Shown here: in pieces, positions 1 through 6,024 of the stretch
Layout: every line of letters starts with the position of its first letter
Position numbering within the stretch: the first letter of the stretch is position 1
Source of the DNA: CAYXPG01 sp964564845
GTDB taxonomy: Bacteria; Planctomycetota; Phycisphaerae; Sedimentisphaerales; Anaerobacaceae
NCBI GenBank assembly: GCA_964564845.1
Contig: CAZMCN010000066.1
Coordinates: forward strand, 1 to 11,740
DNA length: 11,740 bases
Direction: 5' to 3'
The notes under the pieces: generated by a model
Told to the model about the DNA's origin: nothing
The model's database searches: none
Seen by the model: only the letters and a program-made list of their open reading frames with translations
Program-made: the position numbers and the translations under genes

Positions 1-2
1 TG

Positions 3-347
3 ATTGGTGTCCTGAATGATATTCGAGGTAATATAAGTTATTTCTTAATATTTATTGCGGGTGCTTTATTGGGAGCTTTTAGCATTTCAAGAATTATATC
101 ATTTCTTTTTAAGAAGAACAGGTGCAGGACACTTTATGTCCTTCTCGGCCTCGTAATCGGGGCTTTAAGTACCCCCTTAAAAAAGATTGTTGCAACTGCG
201 TCTTTTCGGATATCAGATGTTTTTATTATGTTCTTTTGTTCCCTGTTGGGCGTATCGTTAGTGGTTCTTATGGGAAGCTATCAAAGGGGCTGCGAACGGA
301 AACGGCAGGTTAATGCAGAGGAAAAACTGAAAGAAATTAGGGGATAA
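3..347 (+). CDS. C-terminal part of a DUF368-like polytopic membrane protein (5' end outside window)
   Basis: The reading frame is open from the left edge (frame of base 3), so this is the tail of a longer gene; the ATG-like codon near 69 is not a real start. The visible 114 residues contain hydrophobic stretches around ISYFLIFIAGALLGAF, LYVLLGLVIGAL and VFIMFFCSLLGVSLVVLMG, separated by basic loops, and end in a charged cytoplasmic-looking tail. The pattern of a Gly-rich helix, a short 'SRIISFLF' segment, a basic turn and a 'GLVIGAL' helix resembles the C-terminal half of DUF368 proteins, integral membrane proteins that some studies link to polyprenyl-phosphate transport. That family call is by eye and from a fragment. 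A different small-solute or lipid membrane protein remains possible. It lies 36 bases upstream of ispE on the same strand, so the two may be co-transcribed; a polyprenyl-related role would fit that neighbour. Confidence 0.55.
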   Translation: MGVLNDIRGNISYFLIFIAGALLGAFSISRIISFLFKKNRCRTLYVLLGLVIGALSTPLKKIVATASFRISDVFIMFFCSLLGVSLVVLMGSYQRGCERKRQVNAEEKLKEIRG

Positions 348-383
348 GAAGATACACACACTATTTTCAGCCGGTCTTGCGAG

Positions 384-1298
384 ATGCGAGCAATTATGAC
401 TGATAAAAAGCAATTTGAAACTGTCGGTGACGGATTATTAGTGCTGGCGCCGGCGAAAATCAATCTTAGTCTTCTTATAGCCGGCAGGCGCCCTGACGGT
501 TTTCACGAAATAGAAACAGTAATGGCCAAGGTCAATTTCTACGATGAACTACTCATCCAGAAGGGGCAAAGGACCGGCATTGAGGTTGTCAGTAAAGGCC
601 CATACCGGGCACCGCAGGGGGAAAAAAACCTCGTCTATCGTGCCTGCGAAATGCTGCTGGATAGTTACTGCGCAAAGGCCAATATCAAAATCACCCTGAC
701 CAAAAACATTCCGGCAGGTTCGGGACTTGGTTCAGCCAGCAGCGATGCTGCGGCGGTCCTTTTAGGTCTCAACAGGCACCTGCAACTGAAGGCCGATAGC
801 CGCCGGCTCAGCGAAATGGCGGCTGCGGTGGGTAGTGACGTAAGTTTCTTTTTGGGCGGACCTCTGGCATTTTGCACGGGAAAAGGCGAAAAAATTAAAA
901 AATTAGAGAAAAAATTTAATTTTTCCGGCCTGCTGCTCCTGCCAAACGTAAATATTTCCACAAAAGAGGTTTATGCAAATTATAAGCACGATTCGGCCCT
1001 TTATAACAAGCTCAAAACCCAAATAAAAGCCCATCTTGAAAAAAACAGGATTGATTTGGTCTCAGGAATGTGCGCAAATATGCTTCAAGCAGCTTGTTTG
1101 AGTCTATACAGGGAACTTTATGTGTTAAAGGCCCAGGTTGAATCTTTAGGTATCAGGCCTTTGTGCCTTAGTGGTAGCGGTTCGGCTATGTATTGTATTT
1201 TCAGTAAGAGGAACGAGAAAAGAATCAGTGAATATCAATGTAAACTCGAAGAAGAGGCTGGTTGCAAAAGTATTATTGTGAGCAACAACAGATGGTAA
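384..1298 (+). CDS. ispE: 4-diphosphocytidyl-2-C-methyl-D-erythritol kinase
   Basis: This cytoplasmic GHMP-family kinase phosphorylates the 2-hydroxyl of CDP-ME with ATP, the fourth step of the MEP (non-mevalonate) isoprenoid pathway. Family landmarks are all visible: APAKINL near residues 22-28 with the catalytic Lys25, GRRPDGFHEIETVM at 34-47, the glycine-rich ATP loop PAGSGLGSASSDAA at 110-123, GSDVSFFLGG at 150-159 with catalytic Asp152, and the C-terminal GHMP motif LSGSGSAMY at 262-270. The length of 304 residues is normal for IspE. Two in-frame starts are possible, ATG 384 and ATG 396 (MTDKK...); neither has a strong Shine-Dalgarno, and 396 would give 300 residues. It follows the DUF368-like gene and is followed after 47 bases by spoVG; the ispE to spoVG neighbourhood is also found in Bacillus, where purR and yabJ lie between them. 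Confidence 0.95.
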   Translation: MRAIMTDKKQFETVGDGLLVLAPAKINLSLLIAGRRPDGFHEIETVMAKVNFYDELLIQKGQRTGIEVVSKGPYRAPQGEKNLVYRACEMLLDSYCAKANIKITLTKNIPAGSGLGSASSDAAAVLLGLNRHLQLKADSRRLSEMAAAVGSDVSFFLGGPLAFCTGKGEKIKKLEKKFNFSGLLLLPNVNISTKEVYANYKHDSALYNKLKTQIKAHLEKNRIDLVSGMCANMLQAACLSLYRELYVLKAQVESLGIRPLCLSGSGSAMYCIFSKRNEKRISEYQCKLEEEAGCKSIIVSNNRW

Positions 1299-1300
1299 AG

Positions 1301-1321
1301 GGTTCCTGCTTCGCGGGGGCC
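1301..1321 (+). promoter_or_regulatory. Intergenic hairpin between ispE and spoVG
   Basis: Two bases after the ispE stop, ggttcctgc (1301-1309) can pair with gcgggggcc (1313-1321) across a ttc loop: nine consecutive pairs, three of them G-U. The sequence after it is cgactttt, only a weak U-tract, so this could be a leaky terminator, an attenuator or an RNA-processing/stability element setting the IspE:SpoVG ratio. The spoVG ribosome-binding site begins 13 bases later. The pairing is seen in the sequence; the role is inferred. Confidence 0.45.
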
Positions 1322-1345
1322 CGACTTTTAAGTGAGGCAAAGAAA

Positions 1346-1783
1346 ATGAAAATCACCGAAGTTAGAGTCAAACTAATAGACAACAAAGACGACAGGCTAA
1401 AAGCTTTCTGCTCAATTACGATGGACAATGAGTTTGTGGTTCGCGACATTAAGATTATCGAAGGTACAAACGGCTATTTTGTCGCTATGCCGTCTCGAAA
1501 AATGAGCGACCACTGCGAAAAGTGTGGGGGCAAAAACCATCTCAGAGCCAGGTTCTGCAATAACTGTGGGGCCGCCCTTTCCGAAAACCGGGCAAAGAAA
1601 GACCTCAAAGGCAGAATGAAGCTGCACGCTGATATAGCACATCCAATTAATGCGGAATGCAGGCAGAAAATTCAGGAAAAAGTTACGGCTGCATTTAAAG
1701 AAGAGCTGGAAAGGTCGAAAGAGCCCGACTATAAGCCCGTTGATATGGATGAGCCGGACGATGATGTTCCTGAAGTGGTCTAA
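1346..1783 (+). CDS. spoVG: SpoVG-family RNA/DNA-binding regulator with inserted Cys4 zinc ribbon
   Basis: The SpoVG core is clear: MKITEVRVKL, then FCSITMDNEFVVRDIKIIEG (21-40), NGYFVAMPSRK (42-52), and DIAHPINAECRQKIQEKV (96-113). SpoVG proteins are small nucleic-acid-binding regulators; in Firmicutes they affect septation, capsule and virulence genes. Unusually, the short loop that normally joins the 'AMPS' strand to 'DIAHPI' is replaced by about 43 residues carrying CEKC (57-60) and CNNC (71-74), a zinc-ribbon pattern of the CxxC-x10-CxxC type, followed by a basic stretch. The C-terminus is acidic (DMDEPDDDVPE). I chose ATG 1346 because GAGG lies eight bases upstream and the protein then starts as SpoVG proteins do; an upstream in-frame start at 1262 would overlap ispE and add unrelated residues. 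At 145 residues it is longer than typical SpoVG (about 85-100). Probably co-transcribed with ispE. Confidence 0.9.
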   Translation: MKITEVRVKLIDNKDDRLKAFCSITMDNEFVVRDIKIIEGTNGYFVAMPSRKMSDHCEKCGGKNHLRARFCNNCGAALSENRAKKDLKGRMKLHADIAHPINAECRQKIQEKVTAAFKEELERSKEPDYKPVDMDEPDDDVPEVV

Positions 1784-1939
1784 CCGTTAAAAACAATCAA
1801 GGCCGGCAAACCCATTGCAACTAAGGTAAGCGTACTGAAATTACCGCTGAAGCTCTTCTAAATCTGCCCTCTCGAGTCTGCAAGCCTTACAATTCTGCAG
1901 CAAACACAGGCAGTTTTGATTTGTGCTTTTAGCTGCTTT
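1784..1939. other. Convergent intergenic gap, spoVG / flgM-like
   Basis: This stretch separates two genes that read toward each other. I looked for a bidirectional terminator, tRNA or small ORF and saw none that is convincing. Only weak features such as the T-rich run around 1926-1941 are present, so termination may be Rho-dependent or rely on structure that is not obvious by eye. Confidence 0.3.
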
Positions 1940-2221
1940 TTATGCGGTAAGGTCCTCAAGAACCTTATCAAGAACAACATCTAATCGCCCATTGAGGTCG
2001 TATTGGCCATCGGTAAGCTGCCGGCGAACGTCAAGAACTTTTTCACTGCGAATCTCCGGCAGGGCTGCAATCTTCTTTAACAGCTGACCTATGGGCGTAG
2101 TATTGATATTTTCAAGAATCTGCTCCATAAGCAAATCCTCCTCCAGAACACCGTTCTCATTGATGGGGCCGAGCTGTTGATTTTCCTCTTCAAAAGGAAT
2201 CCTGGAATCGAAATCCGACAT
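1940..2221 (-). CDS. FlgM-like anti-sigma-28 factor
   Basis: The product has 93 residues if translation starts at ATG 2221, which has AAGG eight bases upstream; a longer frame to 2311 exists but its extra 30 residues look unlike the rest. The N-terminal half is acidic and probably disordered (FEEEN, LEEDLLMEQ). The C-terminal half (residues 43-91) carries PIGQLLKKIAALPEIRSEKV, then LDVRRQLTDGQYDL and LDVVLDKVLEDL. This fits the FlgM C-terminal pattern: a basic '(R/Q)xEKVxxxRxxI' helix, a 'G-x-Y' turn and a last amphipathic helix that in FlgM grips sigma-28 (FliA). FlgM normally holds FliA inactive in the cytoplasm until it is exported by the flagellar hook-basal body. No flagellar gene is visible here; instead the gene sits downstream of a T2SS operon on the same strand. 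It may act on FliA encoded elsewhere or on another sigma factor. Family assignment is by motif only. Confidence 0.68.
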   Translation of the reverse strand: MSDFDSRIPFEEENQQLGPINENGVLEEDLLMEQILENINTTPIGQLLKKIAALPEIRSEKVLDVRRQLTDGQYDLNGRLDVVLDKVLEDLTA

Positions 2222-2284
2222 TTCAAATACCTTGTATGAATAGCTGCGGGCGAAAGCATCCTTGATTCTCGTCCGAAAGCTGAA

Positions 2285-2549
2285 AACCACTATATATTGT
2301 GTGCCCCGCAAATCCCTTCTCAGGTCAAAAACAGTCTTACTGTACTAATATCGACAGGAGCAGCTCAAAAACTTTAGAAAAGTTTGACTTTTACTTAACC
2401 TTCATAAAAGAAGGCAGTTAAATAAAATTTAAGGCCAAATATTGCCTTTTCAACATTTTAAAAGCAGTTTTTTAAATATAATTTTTATACAAAAAACAGC
2501 TCTAAAAGTCTATTTGGGGGAAATAGGTAATATACTATATATAGTGGTT
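2285..2549. repeat. 13-bp inverted repeat ATATATAGTGGTT flanking the gspM-flgM gap
   Basis: The 13-mer atatatagtggtt occurs at 2537-2549 on the plus strand and, as its exact reverse complement, at 2285-2297. The copies point toward each other across about 240 bases of AT-rich DNA. The left copy lies about 65 bases upstream of the flgM-like start, reading in its direction. Each contains a TATATA core that could serve as a -10 element or a protein-binding site, but I could not fit a good -35 at proper spacing. Confidence 0.45.
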
Positions 2550-2598
2550 AGAAAAAATGTTAAGAAACACAAAGCTGGATAGGGCGGTTGCGGGGTTT
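2312..2598. other. AT-rich intergenic region between gspM-like and flgM-like genes
   Basis: About 290 bases with no credible gene. It holds long A/T runs (around 2386-2500), a stretch tttaaatataatttttatac near 2471-2490, and the right copy of the 13-bp inverted repeat. The composition contrasts with the neighbouring genes and suits a promoter region for the flgM-like gene and/or the 3' end of the T2SS transcript. No rho-independent terminator is obvious. Confidence 0.4.
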
Positions 2599-3114
2599 TT
2601 AATAGTAATATCTGAAGTCCAGGTCAATCTTCCACATATCAGGCACACCCTCGCTTGGGGTCAGCGTTACCCGCATACACTGGAGATTTGCCCAGCGAAG
2701 CTGAATAGCTGAAAGAAACTGGGCAAATCTTGTTATGCCAATCTGCTTGAGAACTACCTTGGCGCCCTGACTTTTCTGGCCGCCTGAAACCATAACCGGC
2801 AGCGAACTTATCGTGTAATCGCTCGACGATATTCTGAACATACCGGCAAACCTGTTAACCTCACTGGTATAATCAAACTCGGTACCGGTCTTATTCGGGT
2901 CGGCAGAGTCCAGTCGGCCATCGTCGAGGGCCAGAATTTCGTCTATGGTTTTTTCGGCTCTGATATACTGGTTCTTCTCGTACCGCCACATCTGCTGGGC
3001 CTTTGGCGTATATACGGTCCAGGCCAACAACGGCCACAAAGCCACGACCACAGGAACGAGTATGTAATACAAAATCGGGTTTTTATATATATCCTTCATA
3101 AAGTTTTTCCTCAT
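2599..3114 (-). CDS. GspM/PilO-like type II secretion inner-membrane protein
   Basis: A 171-residue bitopic protein: short basic N-terminus, one membrane helix at about residues 12-35 (ILYYILVPVVVALWPLLAWTVY), a likely coiled segment (residues 38-62) and a small periplasmic domain with alternating strands (TISSLPVMV, AKVVLKQIGI, LQCMRVTLT, MWKIDLDFRYYY). This layout matches GspM or PilO, which pair with GspL or PilN in the assembly platform; sequence in these families is very divergent, so the call rests heavily on position. The start codon overlaps the gspL-like stop (ATGA), showing translational coupling. A second ATG at 3099 (MKDIYKN...) has GAGG nine bases upstream and may be the true start. 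It is the last gene of the T2SS block. Confidence 0.7.
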   Translation of the reverse strand: MRKNFMKDIYKNPILYYILVPVVVALWPLLAWTVYTPKAQQMWRYEKNQYIRAEKTIDEILALDDGRLDSADPNKTGTEFDYTSEVNRFAGMFRISSSDYTISSLPVMVSGGQKSQGAKVVLKQIGITRFAQFLSAIQLRWANLQCMRVTLTPSEGVPDMWKIDLDFRYYY

Positions 3115-4577
3115 TTTGATGCAATCATTATTCGGAAATTATCCCGCCCACCTTTTGACTCGACACTGTCCCTCGAAATCTCCAGTCCGTTTGCTTCGAG
3201 CGTTTTGCGCAGCTCAAGAGTTTTTGCCCGGCTTGAGGTGCTGCCCTGGAGGCTGATGTTCTTATCGGTAATCGATATCGAGTCTATTTTCAAATCCGTT
3301 CGTTTTGCACATTTATTAAAAGCGTTTAGTACCAGCGTTAATTTTGCCGATATTGTTTTTTCTCCTTTTGCACCGAGCTTTCCGCTCTGAACATTTTTGA
3401 TGCGTCTTAATTCCCCGCCGAGTTTATCTGCAATAGCCTTGGCCCCGGCCGGCGGTTTTTTGCCTAACATAACCACTGAGTATTGTGTCGCAAGTTTTTC
3501 GCGAAGCATCCGGCGTTCTCTGCTTTTCTGCAGCAAAGGTTTTTGAAAATACACCCCCAAGGCAAACAGCAGAACGGTAACTGATATACTCAGAAACTTC
3601 AGTGTTTTTTGCATCCGCATTTTTTTGCCTTCATAGGGGCTGAAATCGCTGCGGAAATTTGTAGTTTGCATCTTTTCCAGATAATTCAAAGCCGCCCCAT
3701 AGGCAATTGCAAAATCAACCGTATCAGGACAATCAGCCAGCATCTCTGAAGAGGCAGCGGCGGCCTCGACCAAATCGATTGCTTCGGCTTTGATGGCCAG
3801 CCTTTCAGCAAGCTGAAGATAGTTCACAGAATCCGAAGAGTCAAAAACCATAAGATGGTTTATCGGCTCGTCGGTTTTGGCCAGAGCGGTGGTTACAGGT
3901 ATTTCTCTTGTGAGAAGTTCGGTTCTGTCCCGGCCCGTGCCGAGAAGGAATGTGCGCATCCTGACAACATCAGCCCAGCCGCCCTGCCGCGAATCAGAAA
4001 AAACAAACAAATAACCACTGTGGCCGGAAAGAAAACTAAAAAAAGTCCCACCCTGCTCAGAGCCTGCCGAAGATATATTCTGCCTGATAAATCTCGAGAG
4101 ACAATGTACATCCGGCTCCATCGTAACAGGGTCTATATTATTACTTTGCAAAGTTCCAAGGGTCTCCGAGAGCATCTTCTTCTGTGCGGTAAAAACCGTC
4201 AGCTCCGAGCCGGTCTCGTCACTTGAATTTACTTTAAAAGCTGTCACTACACCGCTTATGTCTATTGCAAGAGCCTCTTCAGTATCGAACCTGATGGTAG
4301 CAGAGATTCGTTTGAGGTCGTCAAACTCACTGTGCAAGTTATGCTGCATAAACATCGTACAATCTAAAGCTACCCCAACCTCGGAAAACTTCAATTCCCT
4401 CTCAAGACAGCCCTGGGCAATAAGATTGGCCAGGGCGTGTGTTTTTTGCTCTTCACCTTGTTCGACCGAGACGCTAAAGCAGTCCAGAACACTTCGGTCG
4501 CGGCCCTGCAAGCCCAGACAGACCACCGTTGCTCTTTCTTTTCCCAGATAAATTCCCAGATAATTCTGACCTTCCAC
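3111..4577 (-). CDS. gspL: GspL/PilM-like assembly-platform protein
   Basis: A 488-residue protein with three parts. Residues 1 to about 305 have an actin-like ATPase fold seen in PilM and cytoplasmic GspL: YLGIYLGKERATVVCL at the start, LKRISATIRFDTEEALAID near 88-106, and VDFAIAYGAALNYL at 287-300. A membrane helix follows at about 327-344 (KFLSISVTVLLFALGVYF), preceded by NFRSDFSPYEGKK, a linker typical of fused PilM-PilN/GspL proteins. The rest is a coiled region and a ferredoxin-like periplasmic domain near the C-terminus (LKIDSISITDKNISLQG). GspL links the GspE motor to the pseudopilus through the inner membrane and partners GspM. The start is GTG 4577, with AGGAG nine bases upstream. 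It overlaps gspM by four bases and lies 94 bases after gspK, the widest internal gap of the operon. Cytoplasmic, membrane and periplasmic parts in one chain suggest GspL rather than separate PilM and PilN. Confidence 0.82.
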   Translation of the reverse strand: MEGQNYLGIYLGKERATVVCLGLQGRDRSVLDCFSVSVEQGEEQKTHALANLIAQGCLERELKFSEVGVALDCTMFMQHNLHSEFDDLKRISATIRFDTEEALAIDISGVVTAFKVNSSDETGSELTVFTAQKKMLSETLGTLQSNNIDPVTMEPDVHCLSRFIRQNISSAGSEQGGTFFSFLSGHSGYLFVFSDSRQGGWADVVRMRTFLLGTGRDRTELLTREIPVTTALAKTDEPINHLMVFDSSDSVNYLQLAERLAIKAEAIDLVEAAAASSEMLADCPDTVDFAIAYGAALNYLEKMQTTNFRSDFSPYEGKKMRMQKTLKFLSISVTVLLFALGVYFQKPLLQKSRERRMLREKLATQYSVVMLGKKPPAGAKAIADKLGGELRRIKNVQSGKLGAKGEKTISAKLTLVLNAFNKCAKRTDLKIDSISITDKNISLQGSTSSRAKTLELRKTLEANGLEISRDSVESKGGRDNFRIMIASK

Positions 4578-4615
4578 TTTAGCAAACTCCTACATTATAT
4601 TGCGCCTACTATGAT

Positions 4616-4647
4616 GCGTAATGCGGTAAGCACTTTGTGCTACACGC
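4616..4647 (-). repeat. Small hairpin in the gspK-gspL gap
   Basis: Read on the minus strand, gtagcac and gtgcttac pair across an aaa loop (4626-4643) with one bulged base, and gcgt/acgc at 4616-4619 and 4644-4647 can extend it. There is no following T-run, so it does not look like a terminator; it may stabilise or mark a processing point in the mRNA between gspK and gspL. The sequence around it (gcattacgcatca on the minus strand) somewhat resembles the 7-bp repeat tract near gspF. Confidence 0.35.
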
Positions 4648-4671
4648 AACAGGCTCCTTACAATCTTACAC

Positions 4672-6024
4672 TCATCCAAATACTACGGCAATCGGCTTTA
4701 TTTCGTCGCCTTTTCTTCTTACTGCTATAACTGCCGAGGCCTTTGCCATTCCGCTTACCGCCGTTACTTTTATCGTAAAAAAAGTGCTGTTCGTTACAAT
4801 ATATTTTTCACACTCCTTAATCGAATCAGAATATCTCAGCAGTGTCTGCCTCAGTTCTTCCACATTTTTAAAAGGTTCCAGGCGTCTGAGCTGTATTATT
4901 TCTTCCGCAATTTTCCCTGCGTCACCTCCGAAAGTAAAAGCGGCTTCCAGCACCTGCCGAGGCGCAGTGTTGATATTAACCTTGCTCGAGCCCCATATTC
5001 CCATATACTTCAGGGCCGATTCCTTTCGGCTTTCGCTCTCTATTGTCGGCCGGGCAAGAGGCTCTGTATCGATTAGAGAACTGTGAAAAAGCTTTGCAAA
5101 ATCAGTCAGGTGCACCGCAGCAGGTATAACCGTTTTCTTAATATTCCTTGCTCTGGCTGCGCGGGTTCTTCTGCCGACCCTCCTTCTGATAGTTCTTGTT
5201 GCTGGTATTCGTTCGGTGAGCGTTACGTCCTTAAATTCAAGTTTGAATTTTTTTATTGAATTGATTTGCTTTAGCTGTTTTTTTAACGAGTTAATTTGCG
5301 CTTCGTTGACGTCCATCCATTCGCAGAAGCTCGTGAACCCGGCCACGGCTTCGCGCTCTACTTTCTTATCGTCAAGCAGCATCCATCCGATTGGATATTT
5401 TGCGTTTTCGTCTTCAATTTCAATCCTGACGGTGGCTGAACCAATTTCGAATTCCATCGGCTCAACCAACAACGGCCATGGTGGGCCATAAGGGCCTGGC
5501 ACTGACGTGGGCTGGTTATAATCGGCCACATCGTTAATATCATTAACATCGTCCAAACCGGAAAAATCATTAGCATCATTTACATCATTGATGTCATTGA
5601 CATCACGTAATTTGTTTCTTTTGTAGGCAGTGGGGTTCCCTAAACGCATTCTTTTGCGTTTTGGGCCCCCGGTCTCATTGTCCGAGAAATCACTTTTAGC
5701 CGCCCACTCGGCCAAAAGCTGCTGGTATTCAACATCATCAAGAGCAAATAAATCGGAAAAATCCGGCTCATCTGGGCGATTGATAAGGTTCGGGTCAACC
5801 ATCTGTAATCTGGTAAGTGAGTATTTCACCGCTGAGTCCCGCCCGTAGCAGGCAATCTGATAATCTATCATATAACGGTTGCGGTGACGCCGGGCAAACA
5901 ACCGGCTGCTTAAAAGATAACCCAGAGTAGAAAGGACCACCAGCAGCACTAATGTTACCAAGAGTACTATGCCTGAACGGCTTCGACACTTAAACCGGTT
6001 TTTCAAACTTTCATCACGCATCAT
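4672..6024 (-). CDS. gspK: GspK minor pseudopilin with Asp/Asn repeat insertion
   Basis: GspK is the large minor pseudopilin that caps the T2SS pseudopilus with GspI and GspJ. Residues 1-40 form a class III-type leader and helix: basic start, Gly18 as probable cleavage residue, then IVLLVTLVLLVVLSTLGYLLSS. The usual Glu at +5 is absent, as is normal for GspK. GSATVRIEIEDENAK (196-209) is the conserved strand and 'D-x-N-x-K' region. The SAM-like helical domain follows, with VNINTAPRQVLEAAF and the helix-hairpin-helix segment AEEIIQLRRLEPFKNVEEL, and the C-terminal strands FFTIKVTAVSGM. At 450 residues it is longer than the usual 300-350, partly because of an Asp/Asn-rich repeat at 141-170 and a highly basic segment (RRRVGRRTRAARARNIKK). 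ATG 6024 overlaps the gspJ end by 11 bases; a second ATG follows at once. Confidence 0.88.
   Translation of the reverse strand: MMRDESLKNRFKCRSRSGIVLLVTLVLLVVLSTLGYLLSSRLFARRHRNRYMIDYQIACYGRDSAVKYSLTRLQMVDPNLINRPDEPDFSDLFALDDVEYQQLLAEWAAKSDFSDNETGGPKRKRMRLGNPTAYKRNKLRDVNDINDVNDANDFSGLDDVNDINDVADYNQPTSVPGPYGPPWPLLVEPMEFEIGSATVRIEIEDENAKYPIGWMLLDDKKVEREAVAGFTSFCEWMDVNEAQINSLKKQLKQINSIKKFKLEFKDVTLTERIPATRTIRRRVGRRTRAARARNIKKTVIPAAVHLTDFAKLFHSSLIDTEPLARPTIESESRKESALKYMGIWGSSKVNINTAPRQVLEAAFTFGGDAGKIAEEIIQLRRLEPFKNVEELRQTLLRYSDSIKECEKYIVTNSTFFTIKVTAVSGMAKASAVIAVRRKGDEIKPIAVVFG
5521..5604 (-). repeat. 9-bp (3-residue) degenerate repeat in gspK
   Basis: Units of the form GAY-RTN-AAY encode Asp-Val/Ile/Ala-Asn. 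The first block gives DVNDINDVNDAND (residues 141-153), a spacer FSGLD follows, and a second block gives DVNDINDV before an ADYN tail. Third codon positions differ between units (gatgtcaat, gacatcaat, gatgtaaat, gatgctaat), so the repeat has diverged while the amino-acid pattern was kept. It lies between the N-terminal helix and the first conserved GspK domain. Confidence 0.85.

Noticed and set aside
1262..1345. Upstream start for spoVG overlapping the end of ispE
   Set aside because: The extra 28 residues cross the intergenic hairpin and do not resemble SpoVG; ATG 1346 has a proper GAGG site.
1784..1939. Possible tRNA or small RNA in the spoVG-flgM gap
   Set aside because: No T-arm consensus, cloverleaf pairing, promoter or terminator could be found by eye.
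2557..2690. Small plus-strand frame starting ATG near 2557
   Set aside because: About 45 codons, mostly antisense to gspM, no Shine-Dalgarno and no recognisable product.
3855..4226. Plus-strand open frame of 123 codons within gspL
   Set aside because: It is antisense to the GspL coding region, with no domain pattern or start signal.
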